Of a DNA stretch of 64,000 bases, positions 60,006-64,000 are shown piece by piece. How positions within the stretch are numbered: position 1 is the stretch's first letter; each line of letters opens with the position of its first letter. Where the stretch lies: contig LATX02000013.1 in NCBI GenBank assembly GCA_001466705.2, forward strand, positions 310,001 to 374,000, written 5' to 3'. Position numbers and translations under genes: made by a program. The stretch is from Moniliophthora roreri. Taxonomy: Eukaryota > Basidiomycota > Agaricomycetes > Agaricales > Marasmiaceae. Below the pieces are notes generated by a model. It worked only from the letters and a program-made list of their open reading frames with translations. It did no database searches and was not told the origin of the DNA.

Positions 60006-62195
60006 GAATCGCCAAGTTATATGAAGACAATGATGATATCAGAAAAACGTGTTTAGGGGTTATGTGATGGAAAATGGCTTTTTCTTCTGAAACAAATCAA
60101 AGACCGCACCGTTAACGTCACGGAGAGGTGTCGACCTTGACCCTGAGAAGATGCTTACCGATCGAGATGGACTTCGACTTCGACAGCTTGTGGACAGTAT
60201 GGTGAGTGAGAAAAATCCGAGTATGAACAAAGTGCTGATGATTGGAGGCTATTGACAAGAGATCTTAAATATGGTGCACGAATGAGGACGGGGGGCGAAA
60301 AAGGGACAGTAATGAAGCGATGTAAGCGGTAAAGGAATTAGAGCGACAAGAATGACGAGAAGTCAGGCAAAGATGGATCGGTGACCAACTTACGTTTGAC
60401 GTGTACAGCTGACGGGCCAGATGCCAATGTCCACTGCTTATCTGCGCTCAGAGCAATATTGCAGGATGTAATCTGGAGAAAAGAGAGAGAGCTAACTTTA
60501 GGAAATGAAACGGCGCAAATCAGGAAGCGAAGCTGCACCGGAACGCGAAACCCCTCTTAACCGCACTTTGACGAGCATTGTGTCGTCATGCGCAGACGGA
60601 AAGCGAGCAGATTGGAGGAGAGCCAAACCGTACAAGAGATCTGAGAGGCCGAAGCTCGTACTATTAGCCTTTGAAGCCCAGATCACTCGTAGATCATATG
60701 AATATTAGAGTTTATCGGCGGATCGGCCGGTTGTAGAAAGCTGTACATAGAACCTCCCGCAGGAAACATTACTGCAAGCCTCGGTAACGGGAGAACAAAC
60801 GCGGGGTTCTCTGTGATTGTAAGCGGGACTACGCCCCACTTATTGTAGAAATTTGTCCTTGAGGAGGGTATCCCGAGAGAAAAGTCTAACAGAATTGTCA
60901 GCAAGACGGTTTTGATACGTTTCATAGCGAGCTCAACATCACCGGTCGTTGAAATCGGCTGCATACCCGACAAATAGTATTATGCGTTCATGATCCACCC
61001 CTATAACGCCCAGAGTGCAAGTGACCTCAAGTTAGTCAATCGTGAAACAAAGAGCGTCATAGACTGGATTCGGTAATAGTGGCTGAGCGGACGCTAGGAA
61101 TGGGAGCAATGACGACAGAAGCTAAGAGATCTAGCGAAGATTGGCACCCAAGGCATGGAATGAGTATCTGACAAGTTTGAGCTCACCGGGGTACAGGTTG
61201 CTCCCAGTTGACTTTAGGAGTAGACGAGATGACTCCACCTGGTATCAGTGCATGTCGTTGAAACGAAGCGAAGCGAATGAAAGACGTGGTCTGACCAGCA
61301 GCCAAACACCCTAAAGTGGATAACTTATGGGGCTATGTCATCCAAGTCGTAGTGCTACTTGTCACAGCTCCGCAAAGCCAGTCGTGGGAAATGTCACATG
61401 ACATGATACCTTTGACGCCTAGGCATCTGCCAAACGTGTTGCGACATTTCTTGAATTCAAGAAGCATCAACTTTTGGTTGGTCTCGCTGCCGCTGCCAGA
61501 TCGCCGGGTAATGGGAACATGCTCGATTTGAGTTCCATTGCACCTCAACGCCGCCGTCGCTTCAAGTTCTAAATTATATTTTATGGAACACTTGGACAAG
61601 ACTTCAGTGCTTCAGTTATGGCTGTGAACCTTGGAGACGTCAAGACTCAGAACTGTCCCAAGAATCTCAATGAGCTACTCATTACTCCTGTTCAAGTATA
61701 ATAATTACTGCCCATTATCTATGTCCGCGTCAGCCGATTTCCTCTCCGTAAATGTGCTCAGAATATCGTTCTGAAGGATTGCAAGAAGCACGAAGAATGT
61801 CACAGTAGTGGTTATGCGCGAACTAACCAAACGTCAACTTCTGCTTTTGTACCTATTGCTTGTGAACACAATTTATGATTTTCTGTTTTACAACATTGGA
61901 GAACACCTAAAAGTTCTGAATCTCAGAGTACGCTCTAGCTCCGAGTTTGAGTGGATTAAAACTTAGCGCCGCATTAGCGCTCAAATTTCCAGCTTCTCCT
62001 CAGCCATCACCCAGGCGGAGAGCCGGCAAGCAGTGTACAACGCCATTTACAACAGAAAATTCGATAGTTTCAAAGGTATCAGGTGCTTATTACCTTATCG
62101 CTTACACTGAGCTCTGTTTGGACTATCAATAGCGCCCATGCATGCCCACTGGGAATCAACAGCTGAAAAAGGTCTGCATTGTACACTCATCTCTC
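60006..62195. other. Intergenic, no gene recognised
   Basis: About 2.2 kb covers the 5' region of the F-box-like gene and the upstream region of the GRWxQYDE gene. Short frames at 60683-60973 (minus) and 61316-61599 (both strands) have no recognisable domain. A pyrimidine-rich leader and small introns of a 5' UTR are possible near 60005-60500. Confidence 0.4.
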
Positions 62196-63659
62196 ATGGG
62201 TCGCTGGACACAGTATGACGAGGTGGGTGATATGCCAAGTTGACTATCCTTGTGTCTCATTCAAGATATCCAGGACGAGTACCGGTTACCACCAGGAGTT
62301 AAACGAACTGGGTATGACGCCGATACTGGAGTATACTTCTTCTCGAACGGGACTAAGACGTTACCGCATGCACGGTACACTATTGACTCGGGAGGGTCTT
62401 CTACACAGAGACTGAGGGACGAGGGTGCGTTCTAAACTCCTCAACTTCAGGTGGATCACTCAAATGTTGGCGCCCTTGCAGACCTGGAATCCGTCACGGA
62501 CTGCTTTGAAGACGCCGAACCCTATGCCCCAACAAAGTTTCCGCGTGTCGTGCAGCTGATAACTAATGCACGGGACGCCACCCAAGGAGTCGTGCAGAAG
62601 CTTACACACATCGGTTCCCGCTCATTACCTGAACGTAGCAATTCTTCACACCAAGCTCCATTGAGCAAGGAAGTACCATCACGAAAGTCAGATGCCGAAA
62701 AGTCGCCACCAACACCGATGCCCCAGAAAGCGGGTGCCAGATCCTCTCCACAAACTCGTCCACGTTCTCAGACCAGTTTGGAAGTGTCTGCCCCATCGCC
62801 TCTTGCGCGGAAGCCCCAGAAACAGGATCACGGTCTATTGAGGCCGAAATCTACCCCACCCGATCACCAAAAGCCAGTTGCTCACACACCATCTGGGCAG
62901 CGCACCGATGGCCTTTCCAGATCAGCATCCACACCATATCCTCGCCGTAAAACGGCTACTCATACCGCATCGGGGCAGGATGCCGATGGCCTTTCCAGAT
63001 CAACATCAACCCCACCTAATCGTTCTCATCTGAGGCAACAAGCGTTGCCACAAAAGGTGCAAGGGACGTCCGAGAAAGTGGACACTAGCGGTCTTTCGAG
63101 ATCCAAATCTCTACCAGCCAAAGCGACCTCGCCGGCTCGCCCTTCCACACCAAAGCCCAGAGACGCCGCGACCGTAATCAATCGCAAATCTACACCTGCC
63201 TCAGTCGAGAAATCGGCGCCTGTAGTAGCACATTCTACTTCTACTTCAAATGATAAGTTGAAACGTGGTCAGCCCGCGACCGCAAACAAATCTACAGCAC
63301 CATCTCCATCTCCATCTCCATCTCGACCCGCATCTCCTTTCCCTGCCACATCTTTGAGTTCCACGAGATCCCCTTCAGCTCACCACCGCTCTCGTTCACA
63401 ATCATCAGCAGTTCCAAAGAGGGCTTTTGCGACTGCGGAATCAAGCGGATCCTCCCATCACCAACGGCGTGCTACCGTACAGTCACATTCGGTCACGTTC
63501 GAACCTCCAAGTCGTTCAAGGACCCTTGCCACCGCTTTGGCAGATACAAAGCCGGAATCGAGCTCGAGGCGAAGGCAGGCACCCATTCCTATTCCTACTG
63601 GCCATAAGGAGACTCAAGGGAGGATTCTTGCGGATATTCTTGCTGGGAAGTCGTTATAG
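62196..63659 (+). CDS. GRWxQYDE-type basidiomycete protein with Ser/Pro-rich RS-like tail
   Basis: The ATG at 62196 gives MGRWTQYDE. A short intron (62223-62274, gtgggt...tccag) joins to DEYRLPPGVKRTGYDADTG, a small N-terminal domain I have seen only as uncharacterised in mushrooms. A second intron, best placed at about 62427-62483 (gtgcgt...tgcag), joins RLRDE to LESVTDCFEDAEPY. The remaining 380 residues are rich in Ser, Pro, Arg and Thr. They contain a repeated unit GLSRSxSxP (at least three times, about 62910-63110) and an SPSPSPS run, and probably form a disordered region open to phosphorylation. It ends ILADILAGKSL, stop TAG at 63657. No enzymatic motif is seen. It is a tandem paralogue of the gene at 63832. 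Confidence 0.75.
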
Positions 63660-63831
63660 TATGATCATGGTCGTGTGATGGATATAAAGAAGAAAAACAG
63701 CATGATAGTGATGGAGGTGCAGTGTATTTATCAAAGATTTGATGACGGGAAGACGTTGCGATGGTTATCACCGAGTAAAGGGTATAAGAATGAGTCGACT
63801 ACATGCCCATGGTCTATTCTTATCGCATTCC

Positions 63832-64000
63832 ATGGGTCGTTGGTCGCAATATGATGAGGTCAGGTCCATCGCTCTCCATCGTTTTTCGATTTTTCACTTA
63901 TCCTGTGTACGACAGCTTGAATACCATGTCCCTGGTGTAGGGAAAATAATTGGGTACGACGCAGATACTGGGATCACCTATTACAGCGGAGGATACAGGT
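63832..64000 (+). CDS. Second GRWxQYDE-type protein, truncated by window end
   Basis: The ATG at 63832 gives MGRWSQYDE. An intron of the same position and similar size (gtcagg...gacag, about 63859-63915) joins to LEYHVPGVGKIIGYDADTGI and YYSGGYR. The start, intron and GYDADTG motif match the gene at 62196, so this is a tandem duplicate. The 3' part lies outside the window. Confidence 0.75.
   Translation, partial: MGRWSQYDEVRSIALHRFSIFHLSCVRQLEYHVPGVGKIIGYDADTGITYYSGGYR

Noticed and set aside
7552..63330. Scattered trinucleotide and hexanucleotide runs as CRISPR-like or centromeric repeats
   Set aside because: They are ordinary eukaryotic microsatellites without spacer structure; nothing in the window resembles a CRISPR array.

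Overview
The window is genomic DNA of a filamentous basidiomycete, most likely an Agaricomycete. The evidence is many short spliceosomal introns (about 50-60 nt, GT-AG), several cytochrome P450s, several members of the mushroom-typical DUF6533/DUF6534 membrane families, an ERG6 gene, a SIN-pathway kinase with C-terminal armadillo-like repeats, and two CpG-depleted blocks of the kind left by methylation and deamination. No bacterial or organellar features are seen. Exon boundaries come from splice-signal reading and family conservation; they were not computed.

Layout. 1-1337: the 5' part of a CpG-poor DUF6533 gene running off the left edge. 2.2-30.97 kb: a group of tailoring and transport genes, namely a PDR-type ABC transporter (-), P450 A (-), an Erg6-like methyltransferase with a damaged N-terminus (-), P450 B (+), P450 C (+), two convergent DUF6533 genes, a CpG-depleted block holding a dead Tc1/mariner transposase and a DUF6534 gene, a short-chain dehydrogenase (-) and P450 D (+, paralogue of B). 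No terpene synthase, PKS or NRPS is present, so this looks like a sterol- or triterpenoid-decorating set that would act on a product of primary metabolism. 31.7-43.4 kb: mostly core genes, namely a SepH/Cdc7-type kinase, mitochondrial ribosomal protein uL5m, a DUF6533 gene and canonical ERG6. 44.4-50.7 kb: a divergent glycan-type locus. One side is a methyltransferase-GT8 fusion gene cut in two by a 516 bp solo LTR with perfect 5 bp target duplications. The other side is a GDP-mannose-3,5-epimerase-like domain followed directly, across an apparent +1 frame change, by a two-domain glycosyltransferase with a membrane tail. 50.8-57 kb: a secreted pectin methylesterase and an acid-sphingomyelinase-like phosphodiesterase. 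57.4-64 kb: an F-box-like protein and two tandem GRWxQYDE-type proteins, the second cut by the window end.

How the genes may work together (inference): the ABC transporter, four P450s, Erg6 paralogue and SDR suggest oxidation, methylation and export of a sterol-like compound. The 44-51 kb locus combines sugar-nucleotide epimerisation, two or three glycosyl transfers and a methylation, which fits synthesis of a modified surface or secreted glycan. Its two genes each carry an apparent lesion, so the locus may be decaying in this strain or may need unusual expression.
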